DNA from: Agaribacter marinus
GTDB lineage: Bacteria > Pseudomonadota > Gammaproteobacteria > Enterobacterales > Alteromonadaceae
NCBI RefSeq assembly: GCF_030160655.1
Contig: NZ_BSOT01000001.1
Span: 40,113-104,112 of the forward strand
Direction of reading: 5' to 3'
DNA length: 64,000 bases
Shown: positions 63,807 through 64,000 of the stretch, piece after piece
Layout of the letters: every line of letters begins with the position of its first letter
Position numbering within the stretch: the stretch's first letter is position 1
The notes under the pieces: generated by a model
What the model was told of the DNA's origin: nothing
Databases searched by the model: none
What the model saw: only the letters and a program-made list of their open reading frames with translations
Position numbers and translations under genes: made by a program

Positions 63807-64000
63807 TGACTCCCCACGTCAAGTAAAACGCAACAATCTTGCCTGATCCTGTAAGCCTAAATAGTTTGTCCCAAGTAAATTGAGTTAACGCATCGAGTGA
63901 AGCAAGTAAATTCGTCGGTTGTCCTGCTGATATCCGGGGATTATTCATCTGTCGATGAACAGCGCCTACCTTACTTATTCCGTCGTGACACCTGTCTTCA
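63807..64000. other. start of a further cassette, cut by window edge
   Basis: The sequence after attC10. A minus-strand frame stays open from the edge to about 63706 but runs into attC10 and has no recognisable family; no clear plus-strand ORF. I cannot tell what this cassette carries. Confidence 0.35.

Noticed and set aside
63706..63948. 80-codon minus-strand ORF at the right edge
   Set aside because: It ends inside attC10, against cassette polarity, and shows no recognisable family.
57780..64000. CRISPR array
   Set aside because: The repeats are long, divergent attC hairpins separated by genes, not short identical repeats with uniform spacers.

Overview
The window looks like the chromosome of a marine gammaproteobacterium, most probably of the order Alteromonadales. 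I infer this from the moderately low G+C, the gene repertoire (tryptophan-halogenase family enzyme, PqiABC, xylA/xylB/xylR, PEP-CTERM and GlyGly-CTERM tails, cytochrome c5) and a chromosomal integron. No rRNA, prophage or CRISPR array is seen.

1-14.4 kb: a GAF-GAF-GGDEF protein cut by the window edge, a c5-type cytochrome and tRNA-Arg(CCG). Then comes a gene-poor patch (about 2.3-5.1 kb) with three unrecognised small genes, a PEP-CTERM-like protein and several degenerate tRNA-3'-end-like repeats. A translationally coupled pair follows, an HD-GYP response regulator and a BarA-like hybrid kinase. Next are a thioredoxin-like protein, a divergent glycosyltransferase/sulfotransferase pair that share a C-terminal module, and an AraC regulator divergent from a SemiSWEET transporter.

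14.5-25.5 kb: an orphan flavin-dependent halogenase-like enzyme, a cyclophilin with a GlyGly-CTERM tail, a pqiAABC operon in which PqiA is two genes, MscS, a D-lactate dehydrogenase-like enzyme with an N-terminal extension, an M14-type metallohydrolase, and a chemoreceptor-like protein whose membrane part resembles NrtS.

25.5-55 kb: two paralogous, apparently sigma-54-controlled ABC export modules (adaptor, ATPase, FtsX/MacB-type permease, NtrC-type regulator, NtrY-like kinase). In module 1 the permease is two genes and everything lies on one strand. In module 2 the permease is one fused gene and the regulator/kinase pair is divergent. Both have a -24/-12 promoter before the adaptor and related GTGTnCG...CGnACAC palindromes 60-100 bp upstream of it. 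Between them lie the xylose genes, purT, a prolyl oligopeptidase, a Fic protein whose catalytic His is Gln, a DUF1232 protein, an unknown membrane protein, a YfcC transporter and a spondin-domain protein.

55-64 kb: NDH-2, an IS982-family transposase fragment, then a chromosomal integron. Its integrase gene (minus strand) carries an internal out-of-frame deletion. Downstream is an array of at least ten plus-strand cassettes, each ending in an attC. Nine carry one ORF, mostly unknown (one VOC protein, one MORN/YwqK-like, one lipoprotein, one tail-anchored protein, one helical-repeat protein). One cassette has no convincing ORF. The array continues past the window edge.
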